The position numbers and the translations under genes are program-made. Below are positions 1-8,067 of a DNA stretch of 33,966 nt, piece after piece. The stretch is from Saprospiraceae bacterium. Lineage in GTDB: Bacteria; Bacteroidota; Bacteroidia; Chitinophagales; Saprospiraceae. Each line of letters starts with the position of its first letter. Position 1 is the stretch's first letter. The notes under the pieces were generated by a model, which worked only from the letters and a program-made list of their open reading frames with translations, ran no database searches and had not been told where the DNA came from. Where the stretch lies: the NCBI GenBank assembly GCA_015490715.1, contig WFXH01000010.1, positions 1 through 33,966 of the forward strand, given 5' to 3'.

Positions 1-479
1 CGATGGGAGAAAAGATAGAAGCCTTGCTCACTATGCGCTTAGCATGATGCGTGAGTCAAATAAAAGGCATTTCTTTCCAACAGGGCTCGCGCGCGGTGCG
101 CGGGAAGTGGTGTACGTGCTTGCTCGACGCGTTGCTGGGCGATGTAGTGCTTAAATGAACGACAAAGCCACGACTTTTTATGTGAATGTCTTCCTATAGT
201 ATTTAAATTTTCTATTGGAAATGATTCCAATAGTAGAATTAGCGGGTGTGTTGTATAGCTCATGGCGTGGATTGAAAGGGTAGCGTGGTGTATTCAACCA
301 CAGTGTAGGAAATTCGCCTCATGAGGTGAAGGGAAAGATGAGAGGACGATCGATCTTGGAGTACTTTGGGTACCTCTCTGGGTGGGTTGTGGTGGTGGGG
401 CGAAAGATTAGATTTAGCCCAGTGTAGAAAATAAGCAGGATGAGGGATGAATCAAATTGTATCGGAAGGGGAGACATAG
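1..479. other. No convincing gene; region with small hairpins
   Basis: No ORF here has recognisable protein features. Two frames run in from the left edge, one stopping at 47 (ending in a helix-like EKIEALLTMRLA) and one at 154, so a gene tail from outside may end here, but I cannot say which frame is real. From 155 on I see only non-coding sequence. It includes a perfect 9-bp hairpin at 212-220/225-233 with an ATGA loop, and a 5-bp hairpin at 285-289/297-301. Neither is followed by a T-run on either strand, so neither is an ordinary intrinsic terminator. Confidence 0.5.
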
Positions 480-554
480 TCGGGGTGGCAGGATTCGAAC
501 CTGCGACCCCCTGCTCCCAAAGCAGGTGCGCTAACCAGACTGCGCTACACCCCG
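480..554 (-). tRNA. tRNA-Pro (anticodon TGG)
   Basis: The minus strand folds into a cloverleaf. The acceptor stem CGGGGTG pairs with CACCCCG, the discriminator is A, and the T-arm has GGTTCGAATCC. The anticodon stem/loop has TTTGGGA, giving anticodon TGG, which reads proline CCA and probably other CCN codons. CCA is not encoded after the discriminator. It lies directly downstream of tRNA-Ser and is probably processed from the same transcript. Confidence 0.96.
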
Positions 555-558
555 ACAG

Positions 559-650
559 TGGCGGTGAGGGCGGGATTCGAACCCGCGGTACCCCGTTAAG
601 GGTACGCCGGTTTAGCAAACCGGTGGTTTAAGCCACTCACCCACCTCACC
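559..650 (-). tRNA. tRNA-Ser (anticodon GCT)
   Basis: Minus-strand class II tRNA. The acceptor GGTGAGG pairs with CCTCACC, a long variable arm follows the anticodon stem, and the loop TTTGCTAAA gives anticodon GCT, reading AGC/AGU. The discriminator is G at 562, and CCA is encoded at 559-561, unlike in the other two tRNAs of this window. It is 19 nt downstream of the expected start of a strong promoter at 675-706, and four bases separate its encoded CCA from tRNA-Pro. Confidence 0.96.
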
Positions 651-674
651 TCGTGATCTCTACCATGAGGACTG

Positions 675-706
675 CAAAATTACGCATTTACGCGTATTTG
701 GGCAAA
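675..706 (-). promoter_or_regulatory. Bacteroidota-type promoter of the tRNA-Ser/tRNA-Pro unit
   Basis: On the minus strand TTTG (703-706), 20 bases, then TAATTTTG (675-682). This is an exact match to the known Bacteroidota consensus TTTG-N19/21-TAnnTTTG. Transcription would start near 668, about 18 bases before the tRNA-Ser 5' end. It is the best promoter in the window. Confidence 0.85.
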
Positions 707-787
707 GCGTCATGCGACCGTACTACTTCAACGCCTGTGGCGGGATTTGGTTTGACGGCGGGCAACAAGGATCTGCTGCGTGGGCGA

Positions 788-1705
788 TTAGAGGTTGAAG
801 GAGACGAGATCTTTAAATTTGAGCACGCGCTGTTGGATTTCGTCGCGCGTGAGGGTTTTCAGTCGCTGGAGACCGAATTCCTCTACGACGAAGCTCGCCA
901 TGGCAGAGCCGTAGACCATGGCGCGTTTCATGTTGTTGAAGCTCGTGTCGTCGGTAGCTGCGAGGTAGCCGAGAAACCCTCCTGCAAAGGTATCGCCGGC
1001 ACCGGTGGGGTCTTTGACCACGGCGAGAGGGAGGGCTGGCACGAAGAAGATGTCGTCGGAGCTAAATAAAAAGGCGCCGTGTTCGCCCTTTTTAATGATG
1101 AGATAGGAGGGGCCCCACTGGAGGATTTTGGCGGCGGCGACGACGAGCGATCGCTCTCCCGACAGCAGTCGGGCTTCTTCGTCGTTGATGGACAGCACGT
1201 CGGCAAGGGCAATGGCGCGTTGGAGCTCTTCGAGGCTGTGTTTGATCCAGTAGTCCATCGTATCGAGTACGACGAGGCGTGTGGTGTGTTCAGCCAGCTG
1301 ATCGATGACCTGTTGTTGGACGGTGGGCGTGAGATTGCCGAGGAGGATGTAGGGCGTAGTGGTGTAATCGTCGGGGAGCTGTGGATGAAAGTTTTCCAAC
1401 ACATTGAGTTCGGTGACGACGGAATCTCTATGGATCATGTCGGGGTGGTAGCGGCCGTGCCAGTAGAAGGACTTCGCTCCCTGGATGCGTTGGATGCCGG
1501 CCGTGGAGACGCCGCGCTTTTCGAGTATGTGGAGCTCTTCCTCGGGAAAGTCGTCGCCGATGATGGAGATCATGCCCACCGATTGGATGAAGAAGGAGGC
1601 CGACCAGGCGCTGTACATACACGAGCCCGCTACGGTGCGTTCTACTTTGCCGTAGGGGGATTCGACGGTGTCGAAGGCAACGGTACCAACGGTCAACAAT
1701 TTCAT
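788..1705 (-). CDS. PfkB-family carbohydrate/nucleoside kinase
   Basis: 305 residues from the ATG at 1705. The open frame extends 33 codons upstream, but the family N-terminus (MKLLTVGTVAFDTV) begins here. Seen: a GG-type nucleotide and sugar fold with NDEEA near residue 174, and DPTGAGDTFAGG at 232-243, where D238 is the catalytic base of the ribokinase/PfkB family. The family phosphorylates sugars or nucleosides with ATP in the cytoplasm. The substrate cannot be told: adenosine-kinase-like and sugar-kinase-like members both look like this. The gene stands alone between tRNA genes. A copy of the repeated word GTATGAAAT overlaps the start codon (1699-1707). Confidence 0.88.
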   Translation of the reverse strand: MKLLTVGTVAFDTVESPYGKVERTVAGSCMYSAWSASFFIQSVGMISIIGDDFPEEELHILEKRGVSTAGIQRIQGAKSFYWHGRYHPDMIHRDSVVTELNVLENFHPQLPDDYTTTPYILLGNLTPTVQQQVIDQLAEHTTRLVVLDTMDYWIKHSLEELQRAIALADVLSINDEEARLLSGERSLVVAAAKILQWGPSYLIIKKGEHGAFLFSSDDIFFVPALPLAVVKDPTGAGDTFAGGFLGYLAATDDTSFNNMKRAMVYGSAMASFVVEEFGLQRLKTLTRDEIQQRVLKFKDLVSFNL

Positions 1706-1744
1706 ACACGGATCGTTAAAATCAAGACAAAGACCACGCAAAGA

Positions 1745-1777
1745 TTGCACAATTTTTGAATTAAATGCGTAACTTTG
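1745..1777 (+). promoter_or_regulatory. Possible promoter of tRNA-Asn
   Basis: TAACTTTG at 1770-1777 matches the TAnnTTTG -7 element exactly. A TTG at 1745-1747 lies 22 bases upstream, slightly longer than the usual 19-21. Transcription would start near 1784, about 70 bases before tRNA-Asn. Confidence 0.4.
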
Positions 1778-1854
1778 CATCCGCTCTGCGTGGGATGGGG
1801 ACATTAGAAAGCAGGTGCTTTCACGGAGGGGATGTCCTTCAACCCACAGAGCAT

Positions 1855-1928
1855 GCCCTCTTAGCTCAGCTGGTTAGAGCGACGGACTGTTAATCCGTAG
1901 GTCCCAGGTTCGAGTCCTGGAGGGGGCG
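1855..1928 (+). tRNA. tRNA-Asn (anticodon GTT)
   Basis: Cloverleaf with acceptor GCCCTCT/AGGGGGC (one G-T pair), D-stem GCTC/GAGC, anticodon stem ACGGA/TCCGT around CTGTTAA (anticodon GTT), and T-arm CCAGG-TTCGAGT-CCTGG. The discriminator is G at 1928, and CCA is not encoded. It lies 80 bases before nosL on the same strand. Confidence 0.96.
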
Positions 1929-2008
1929 CAATCTTCCTTCCCACCAGCTGACCGCCGTACACAACGAGGAGTTTTTAGTATCTTCGGCATCAGTTAAATG
2001 CTCATCGG

Positions 2009-2476
2009 ATGAATGTATTACGGCGTTTTTACGGCTTTGCCTACATAGGCATGGTGTTTTTCGGGATGTGGATACTCGTCGTGGGGTGTAAGCCCGAGGT
2101 CAAGCCCATCGAGTACGGCAAGGACGTGTGTCACTTTTGCAACATGACCATTGTCGACAAGGCTCACGCCGCGCAATACGTCACTAAAAAGGGGAAAAAC
2201 TACAAGTTTGACGCTATCGAGTGCATGATACGTCAGATTTTGCAGGAGGACAATATGGATGCCCTGGCCATCATTTTAGTAGCCGATTATGCGCATCCCG
2301 GCGTGTTGGTGCCTGCCGACGAAGCGGTGTATCTCATCAGTGAGGGCATCCGCAGTCCGATGGGGGCAAACCTGTCGGCATTTTCTTCAAAAGAAGAGGC
2401 CGAAAAGGCGCTACAGACCCACGGTGGACAGCTGTATAATTGGTCGGAAATCCTCGATTATTTCCGTCAACATTGA
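2009..2476 (+). CDS. nosL: NosL, copper-binding lipoprotein of nitrous oxide reductase assembly
   Basis: 155 residues. A hydrophobic signal sequence ends in a lipobox (LVVGC, Cys27). The NosL metal site CHFCNM follows at 41-46, and the downstream DAIECM element is also present. In known systems NosL is an outer lipoprotein that binds Cu(I) and delivers it to the CuZ site of NosZ. It is the first gene of a four-gene cluster and ends 8 bases before nosD. No nosZ lies upstream: the preceding gene is tRNA-Asn, 80 bases away. NosL relatives also act as general copper chaperones, so the partner could be another enzyme. Confidence 0.9.
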   Translation: MNVLRRFYGFAYIGMVFFGMWILVVGCKPEVKPIEYGKDVCHFCNMTIVDKAHAAQYVTKKGKNYKFDAIECMIRQILQEDNMDALAIILVADYAHPGVLVPADEAVYLISEGIRSPMGANLSAFSSKEEAEKALQTHGGQLYNWSEILDYFRQH

Positions 2477-2484
2477 TTGTCTTG

Positions 2485-3723
2485 ATGAGGTGGTGGCACA
2501 TAGCATTGGTAGGAATTGCCCACGGTGCTATGGCCGGGACGATACGGGTATGCGACACCTGTCGCTTTCAATCCATCGCCGGGGCCATTGCTCAGGCAAA
2601 CAAGGGGGATACGGTGCTGGTGTATCCAGGAGTGTATCGGGAGTCCAATATTCAAGTCGACAAGTCGCTCTACGTCGTGGGCATCAACTATCCCCGGGTG
2701 GATGTCCAGCAGCAGGGTTATGGCTTTGTGCTCAAGGGCGATTCGATAACTTTGAAGGGATTTGAAATCTACGATGTAGAGCAGAGCTATGTCAAGGAAT
2801 ATGCGGCCGTACTGGTGCGGCGCTGCACGACCTTTGTGGTGGAAGATCTGCGCATACGCCGTGCCTTTTTTGGCATATTAGCTGAAAAATCGTCGAGCGG
2901 GGTAATACGAGACAATCGGATCAGTGGAGTATATCGCACTGAGGCAGATGCGGGCAACGGCATACATCTGTGGCACTGCAAGCACATGCGCATCGAGGGC
3001 AATGTCGTCCATCACATGCGCGACGGCATCTACTTCGAGTTTGTTTCCCGAAGTGTCATTGAACACAATCACTCCCACGACAATGTGCGCTACGGATTGC
3101 ACTTTATGTTTAGCAACAACGATGAATATCACGACAACATCTTTGAGCGCAATGGGGCAGGGGTAGCGGTGATGTTTTCGAAATACATCCACATGCGCCG
3201 CAATGTGTTTCGCGACAATTGGGGTGTGGCCTCCTATGGTCTACTGTTAAAGGAGATCTACGATGCCACGATTACGGACAACCATTTTATACGCAACACC
3301 ATAGGCATCAACATCGATGGGTCGACGCGCATTCGCTACGAGCGCAATCTCTTTCAAGCCAACGGATGGGCAGTGCGCATCCTCGGTGCGAGTTATCAAA
3401 ACGATTTTAGTGAAAACAATTTTCTCCACAACACCTTTGATGTGGCTTTTAGCGGGCGGGAGACGACGGTGCGCTTTGTGCGCAATTACTGGAGTGATTA
3501 CACGGGCTATGATCTGGACAGAGACGGATACGGCGATGTGCCCTATCGGCCCGTGAAGTTGTTTTCGTATATCGTCAATCAGGTGCCTGAGGCCATGGTC
3601 TTGTTGCGGAGTTTGTTTGTGGGGTTGATCAACTTTTCGGAGAAAGTCTCGCCGGTATTTACGCCGGACAATCTCGTCGATAGCAAGCCTGCCATGCGGG
3701 CGTACGATATTGAGGTGCGATGA
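2485..3723 (+). CDS. nosD: NosD, periplasmic beta-helix copper-maturation protein
   Basis: About 412 residues from the ATG at 2485. The frame is open from 2440, but the residues after 2485 form a clean signal peptide (MRWWHIALVGIAHGAMA), and this start avoids a 37-base overlap with nosL. The body is a right-handed parallel beta-helix of CASH type. It is rich in repeated N-x-x and G-I units around 110-320 (for example HNHSHDN and the NNDEY region), and ends in the NYWSDYTGYDLDRDG element typical of NosD. NosD works with the NosFY transporter to mature the Cu centre of N2O reductase. The stop overlaps the nosF start (ATGA). Confidence 0.93.
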   Translation: MRWWHIALVGIAHGAMAGTIRVCDTCRFQSIAGAIAQANKGDTVLVYPGVYRESNIQVDKSLYVVGINYPRVDVQQQGYGFVLKGDSITLKGFEIYDVEQSYVKEYAAVLVRRCTTFVVEDLRIRRAFFGILAEKSSSGVIRDNRISGVYRTEADAGNGIHLWHCKHMRIEGNVVHHMRDGIYFEFVSRSVIEHNHSHDNVRYGLHFMFSNNDEYHDNIFERNGAGVAVMFSKYIHMRRNVFRDNWGVASYGLLLKEIYDATITDNHFIRNTIGINIDGSTRIRYERNLFQANGWAVRILGASYQNDFSENNFLHNTFDVAFSGRETTVRFVRNYWSDYTGYDLDRDGYGDVPYRPVKLFSYIVNQVPEAMVLLRSLFVGLINFSEKVSPVFTPDNLVDSKPAMRAYDIEVR

Positions 3724-4436
3724 TACAGATACGTGGATTGACGAAGACCTTTGGCAAGCTGCGCGTCCTTGACGACTTGCACTTAGACATTGCAGAGTCC
3801 AGGGTAACGGCTATTTTAGGTCCAAACGGATCAGGTAAGACGACCTTGATCAAGAGCATACTCGGCATGGTGGTGCCCGATAAGGGGGATGTCTGGATCG
3901 ATGGCACTTCGGTGCGTGGCCAATGGGCCTATCGGCGCAACATTTCATACATGTCGCAAATCGCCAATTTTCCCGCCAATCTTCGGGTACGCGAAGTGGT
4001 CGACATGATCCGCGAGATTCGCCAGCAGCCGGCTCCTAATATGGATGAAATCGTCCGCCGCCTGGGTGTTGGGCGGTTTTGGAACAAGCAAATGCAGCAT
4101 TTGTCGGGGGGAATGCGCCAAAAGGTCAATGTCTTGTTGACCTTTATGTTTGACACGCCGATCTACATTTTAGACGAGCCGACCACGGGCTTAGATCCGC
4201 TGGCTTTGATGCATTTGAAGGAGTTGATTGTGCAGAGGAAGGCACAAGGCAGGACCATTCTGATCACCTCGCACATCATGGGTTTTGTCGAGGAGATGGC
4301 GCAACACGTCGCCTTTCTCGTCGAGGGGCGCCTCTACTTTGATGGAAGCCTTGAGGAGCTGAAACAGCGCACGGGTACGGATACCCTTGAGCAGAGCATT
4401 GCAGAAATTATAAAGCGCAATTATGCAGCTGTATAA
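3720..4436 (+). CDS. nosF: NosF, ABC transporter ATP-binding protein
   Basis: 238 residues with a complete ABC nucleotide-binding domain: Walker A GPNGSGKT at 34-41, a Q-loop (MSQ), signature LSGGM, Walker B YILDEPT and the switch His in TSHIM. NosF powers the NosDFY complex in the cytoplasmic membrane. It starts in an ATGA overlap with nosD and its 3' end overlaps nosY by 14 bases, so the three are surely co-translated. A copy of the repeated word GTATAAAAT contains its stop codon (4431-4439). Confidence 0.93.
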   Translation: MIQIRGLTKTFGKLRVLDDLHLDIAESRVTAILGPNGSGKTTLIKSILGMVVPDKGDVWIDGTSVRGQWAYRRNISYMSQIANFPANLRVREVVDMIREIRQQPAPNMDEIVRRLGVGRFWNKQMQHLSGGMRQKVNVLLTFMFDTPIYILDEPTTGLDPLALMHLKELIVQRKAQGRTILITSHIMGFVEEMAQHVAFLVEGRLYFDGSLEELKQRTGTDTLEQSIAEIIKRNYAAV

Positions 4437-5211
4437 AATCGTGCGATACGTCATACGGGATCTGTTGCGGAGTCGGTGGACCTATGTGTACTTTGCCTTT
4501 TACTATTTGCTGGGCATGGTGTTGTTGTTTATCAATCGCGATTTGTCGAAGGCGGTCATTACCTTGATGAACATCATCACGATTTTAACACCTCTGATCG
4601 GCACGGTCTTTGGCGTGATGTATTACTACAATTCGAGGGAGTTTATCCAGTTGCTCTTAGCGCAGCCTTTGCGGCGCGATATGCTCTTTAGCGGACAGTA
4701 CATCGGTGTGTCGCTGTCGCTTTCGTTGAGTTTGATTTTGGGTTTGGGCATTCCGTTTTCGATGTATGGGGTGTTGTACTCGGGCGTGATCTGGGATTTT
4801 GCGGTGTTGTTGGTCATTGGGGGATTTTTGACGTTCATCTTTGTTGGGTTGGCCTTGGTGGTGGCTCTTGCCAACGACAATCGCATAAAGGGTTTTGGTT
4901 ATGCTATTTTTCTGTGGTTGGCCTTTGCGGTGGTATACGATGGGCTATTTTTGCTGGGGCTGCTGTATTTTCGCGATTACCCGCTGGAGAAGTTTGCTCT
5001 TGGGGGGGTGTTGGTCAATCCGATCGATCTTTCGCGCATACTGATTTTGCTCAAGCTCGACATCGCTGCACTGATGGGCTTTACGGGTGCGGTATTCAAG
5101 AAGGTCTTTGGCACGTCTGTGGGAATGATCATGGCCTTTGGCGCGCTGCTTCTCTGGGTGTGGATTCCCTGGCAGCTGATGTTGTGGTATGCGCGCAGGA
5201 AGGATTTTTGA
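4423..5211 (+). CDS. nosY: NosY, ABC transporter permease
   Basis: 262 residues, almost entirely hydrophobic with about six membrane segments (roughly 20-38, 43-66, 94-116, 125-150, 160-180, 225-258) and short charged loops such as NSREFIQLLLAQPLRRD near 70. This is the ABC-2 type permease layout of NosY, which pairs with NosF and NosD. It is the last gene of the cluster. The next gene (waaA) converges, with 24 bases between the two stops and no clear terminator hairpin. Confidence 0.9.
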   Translation: MQLYKIVRYVIRDLLRSRWTYVYFAFYYLLGMVLLFINRDLSKAVITLMNIITILTPLIGTVFGVMYYYNSREFIQLLLAQPLRRDMLFSGQYIGVSLSLSLSLILGLGIPFSMYGVLYSGVIWDFAVLLVIGGFLTFIFVGLALVVALANDNRIKGFGYAIFLWLAFAVVYDGLFLLGLLYFRDYPLEKFALGGVLVNPIDLSRILILLKLDIAALMGFTGAVFKKVFGTSVGMIMAFGALLLWVWIPWQLMLWYARRKDF

Positions 5212-5235
5212 CGATGCCAGCTGCATTGGCGGATC

Positions 5236-6480
5236 TCACTGGAGAGCACTTTGGACGAGGTGAAGCAGTTTAGAAGAGGGGTGTTCGTATTTTTTAAAAT
5301 ACTCCCGTAGGGCGGCACGTGCGCGATGGTGCGCTGCTCGTTGGGCGAAGTGTTCGAAGGCCTGCAGCAGTGCGTTGGCGTTGGAGATAGCTCGGGCTGC
5401 GCCTATGCGGAGGAATTCCTGTGCCTCGGGGGAGTTGGCGTACGAGGGACCCCAGAGCAGGGGTATTTCGTAAGCGGCAGGTTCGAGGGCGCTGTGAATT
5501 TTTCCTCGAAAGCCACCGCCCACATAGGCCATGTCGGCCAAGCGGTAGAGCTTGTTGAGCCAACCAATCGTGTCGACGATGAGCACGCGCGATCGGGCGG
5601 ATTGGCTCGGGTTTGTCCAATAGCTGGCAGAGGGAAAGAGCCGGGACAGGTAGCGCATGTGGGAAGCTCCCACATCGTGGGGGGCGATGAGCAGTTTCCA
5701 CTGCCGAAAGGCGTCGGATTGGATCAGTTGTGCCAGCAGTTGTTCGTCCTTGTGCCAGGTGCTGCCCGCTACCAAGAGGCGGTGGTCACGTATGAAATCG
5801 TGGACGAAGGCGGGGAAGGCGACCTCTTGACGTGCAATTTGTCGGACACGGTCGATGCGGGTGTAACCGATGAGCTGAGCGCGGTCTAAGCCGCGTTCCA
5901 GGGCAGCGTGTAAACTGTGTCGGTCGCGTACAGCTATTGCATAGGCATTTTTTAACAAGGGGAGCCAGGCTCTTCCGATAAAATTTAAGGGATACTTACC
6001 TGGTCGAAACACTACGTTGAAGGGGATCAATGGTATACGCCTTTGATGGATGAGCTCGATGGCGTGCCACCACCAATCGTATTCAGCCCACAGCACGATA
6101 TCGGGGTGGATGTGATCGATAAAATGGTGCATTGAGTGGTAGTCGTCCCAAGGCAGGTACCAGGTGCGATACCAGCTGGTGTGTGGCTGGACGTGTTCGT
6201 AACCCGAAGGGCTGAAGAAGCTCACTTCAATTGCGGCGTTGGGAATGTGTTGTCGGATGGTCTCCAGCACGGGCAGGGCGCCCTCGTATTCGCCGAGCGA
6301 GGCACAGTGTACCCATACGACGGGCCCTCCAGAGCGTTTGTGCTGGGATCGCTCCTTGAGAATTGCTTTTTGAGCGCGAATCCCTGACGAACGTTTGGCC
6401 ACTGCGGGAAAAATTCGACGCATTAAGGGTTCGAGCACCAACCAGAGGCGGATAGCTATGTCGTAAAGCCGTCGGATCAA
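5236..6480 (-). CDS. waaA: 3-deoxy-D-manno-octulosonic acid (Kdo) transferase
   Basis: 414 residues. Transfers Kdo from CMP-Kdo to lipid A precursor at the inner face of the cytoplasmic membrane (LPS core synthesis). Seen: an N-terminal hydrophobic anchor (about 8-26), WVHCASLGEYEG with the catalytic glutamate E64, and the C-terminal GT30/GT-B nucleotide-sugar site VGGGF-x-GKIHSALEPAAY. The start codon is TTG at 6480, in a TTGA overlap with the stop of the upstream gene; no better start lies downstream before the conserved region. It is the last gene of the minus-strand run beginning with mreD. Confidence 0.92.
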   Translation of the reverse strand: MIRRLYDIAIRLWLVLEPLMRRIFPAVAKRSSGIRAQKAILKERSQHKRSGGPVVWVHCASLGEYEGALPVLETIRQHIPNAAIEVSFFSPSGYEHVQPHTSWYRTWYLPWDDYHSMHHFIDHIHPDIVLWAEYDWWWHAIELIHQRRIPLIPFNVVFRPGKYPLNFIGRAWLPLLKNAYAIAVRDRHSLHAALERGLDRAQLIGYTRIDRVRQIARQEVAFPAFVHDFIRDHRLLVAGSTWHKDEQLLAQLIQSDAFRQWKLLIAPHDVGASHMRYLSRLFPSASYWTNPSQSARSRVLIVDTIGWLNKLYRLADMAYVGGGFRGKIHSALEPAAYEIPLLWGPSYANSPEAQEFLRIGAARAISNANALLQAFEHFAQRAAHHRARAALREYFKKYEHPSSKLLHLVQSALQ

Positions 6481-7283
6481 TAGAAGATGAGCTCTTTGCT
6501 TTGGTTTCCAAAATAATATCGAAGGTGATAGCTCACCGAAACACCAGCGGTGATATCGATCCTATACGTGCGGTCGTATGCCATCTGATCGTAGTTAAAA
6601 CTACGCAGGTTGCGCGTGCGAGCGAAGTATGAGAAGAGGGTTATGGAGAAGTTTCTTCGGTTTTTGACGTCGAGCAGGCGATAGCGTAGGGCCAATCGAA
6701 GGGAGGGGCCGCCACTGAGTCGATCCAGGCCACGGCCGTAATGGCCGAAGAGCTGGGCTACCGATCGCGAGTCGTCGACAAAGTAGATGCGGTGGCGCAT
6801 TACTCCCATGCCGATAGATGCTTGTGTGTAATGGTGGAGCGATTGTTGTTGGAGGATACGAAATGCATAATCCATGGTAGCCCCTATCCATGAGCCGCGC
6901 ATGCGGAGCAGGACGTTGGCGGGGGTAGCGCCGCTTTCGTCCCAGCCGTAGATATGACCGTATTCGTCGCGCAACCATGCGAGGGGGTCTTCTTTGACGG
7001 TTTTGCCGAAGAAATAATCGTACACGATACTCCAGGACCAGGGTGAAGCTGCAGGCTGGAATCCCACCGTAATTCCGTTGGAGAGGAAGGTACCATAGCG
7101 GTGGGCGAGGGCGGCATAGGGTTGATGTACTGCGTAGTGGTAGGCAAACTCCGCTGTGTGTTTTTTCATCCAGGGGGGAGCGGTGCGAATGTTTTGCTGT
7201 GCACGTATGAAGCTATAGGAATGAAGAGAGAGGAGTGCGACGAGGCTGGCGGACCACCATTTTATACGGCGAAGATCAGGCAT
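6477..7283 (-). CDS. Exported protein of unknown function, probably outer-membrane barrel
   Basis: 268 residues. A signal peptide (about 1-28, cleaved after RAQ) is followed by alternating-hydrophobicity strands rich in Tyr, Trp, Phe and Gly. The C-terminus is VSVSYHLRYYFGNQSKELIFY, as in small outer-membrane beta-barrels. I do not recognise a named family. Its start overlaps the folB-folK stop by 8 bases and its stop overlaps the waaA start, so it belongs to the same operon. A link with LPS or envelope assembly is plausible from position only. A GTATAAAAT repeat lies at 7259-7267, inside the signal-peptide codons. Confidence 0.75.
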   Translation of the reverse strand: MPDLRRIKWWSASLVALLSLHSYSFIRAQQNIRTAPPWMKKHTAEFAYHYAVHQPYAALAHRYGTFLSNGITVGFQPAASPWSWSIVYDYFFGKTVKEDPLAWLRDEYGHIYGWDESGATPANVLLRMRGSWIGATMDYAFRILQQQSLHHYTQASIGMGVMRHRIYFVDDSRSVAQLFGHYGRGLDRLSGGPSLRLALRYRLLDVKNRRNFSITLFSYFARTRNLRSFNYDQMAYDRTYRIDITAGVSVSYHLRYYFGNQSKELIFY

Positions 7284-8067
7284 ATCTTTCGATTTGTTTG
7301 GTCAGGTGGGGTTGGAGGGTTTTGAGGAAGTGGCGCAAGAATTCGAATTCGCGGAGGCCTTCTTCGTCGATGATGTGGTCGTTGAAGGTGGTGATGTCGA
7401 GATCGATGGTGCGGGGGGCGTTTTTGTTGTCGGTGCGCACGCGGCCGAGTTTGGCTTCGATGTGGCGCAGGTGGTATTGGAGCGCTTCGAGGGGGTGGCT
7501 TGTGTAGAGGAGGACTGCGGTGTTGAGGAAGTCGGGCTGGTCGGTAAATTTTTGCGGTTTAGTGCGGAGGATTTCGGCTTTTTGCTGGATGAGGCCGAGC
7601 TGGGAGAGCTCGTGGAGGGCCTGATGGATGTGTTTTTCGGGTTTGATATTGGAGCCGAGGGCGATGACGGCCTTGTTGGGGCGCATTTGGTCGTCGACGA
7701 TGGCTGCGACATTGTCGGCGAAGCGCAAGGCATGGGGCTTGTTGACGCGCACCCATACGTGTGCGCGGTAGGGATTGGATTTGATGAGTCGGTACACTTC
7801 TTCTGCTAAGGATTCGAGTAGTTGAAACGATTGGCCGTCGATGCGTCGGATGATGGCCTTGTTGAGCGTTTTGTAGTCGTCGGTATCTGAGGGGTCATCG
7901 CTTTGGAGGGCGCGTTGGGCGTTGAAGGCAAAGTGGTAGTCGATGAGGACGTCCTGGAGTTTGTGTTTTTCCCACTCGTTGAAGCCGATGTAGCACCGCA
8001 AGCGGAGCTTGTCGACGGCGATTTTGACCCATTGGATGGGTACCTTAGAGAAGATGTGCTCCTCCAT
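7276..8067 (-). CDS. folK: Bifunctional dihydroneopterin aldolase / HPPK (FolB-FolK fusion)
   Basis: 263 residues from ATG 8067; the open frame upstream lacks conserved sequence. Residues 12-125 are FolB-like: the GFNEWEKHKLQ element carries the conserved Glu, and NKPHA has the catalytic-type Lys (K110). Residues 132-263 are FolK: ALGSN at 136-140, RTKPQKFTDQPDFLN and APRTIDLDI (217-225, Mg-binding Asp pair). Together they convert dihydroneopterin to 6-hydroxymethyldihydropterin and pyrophosphorylate it, consecutive steps of folate synthesis. The FolK C-terminus after the DLD motif is atypical, lacking the usual HPR segment. The start lies 23 bases inside the upstream SDR gene. Confidence 0.9.
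   Translation of the reverse strand: MEEHIFSKVPIQWVKIAVDKLRLRCYIGFNEWEKHKLQDVLIDYHFAFNAQRALQSDDPSDTDDYKTLNKAIIRRIDGQSFQLLESLAEEVYRLIKSNPYRAHVWVRVNKPHALRFADNVAAIVDDQMRPNKAVIALGSNIKPEKHIHQALHELSQLGLIQQKAEILRTKPQKFTDQPDFLNTAVLLYTSHPLEALQYHLRHIEAKLGRVRTDNKNAPRTIDLDITTFNDHIIDEEGLREFEFLRHFLKTLQPHLTKQIERYA

Noticed and set aside
39-263. 74-codon minus ORF
   Set aside because: No signal, motif or sensible composition; it covers the hairpin region.
319-618. 99-codon minus ORF
   Set aside because: It reads through both tRNA genes.
440-631. 63-codon plus ORF (with VAGFEPATPCSQ and GGEGGIRTRGT)
   Set aside because: It is the antisense reading of the tRNA-Pro and tRNA-Ser genes, a well-known false protein.
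1079-1759. 226-codon plus ORF
   Set aside because: Opposite-strand shadow of the PfkB kinase, which carries the GAGD motif.
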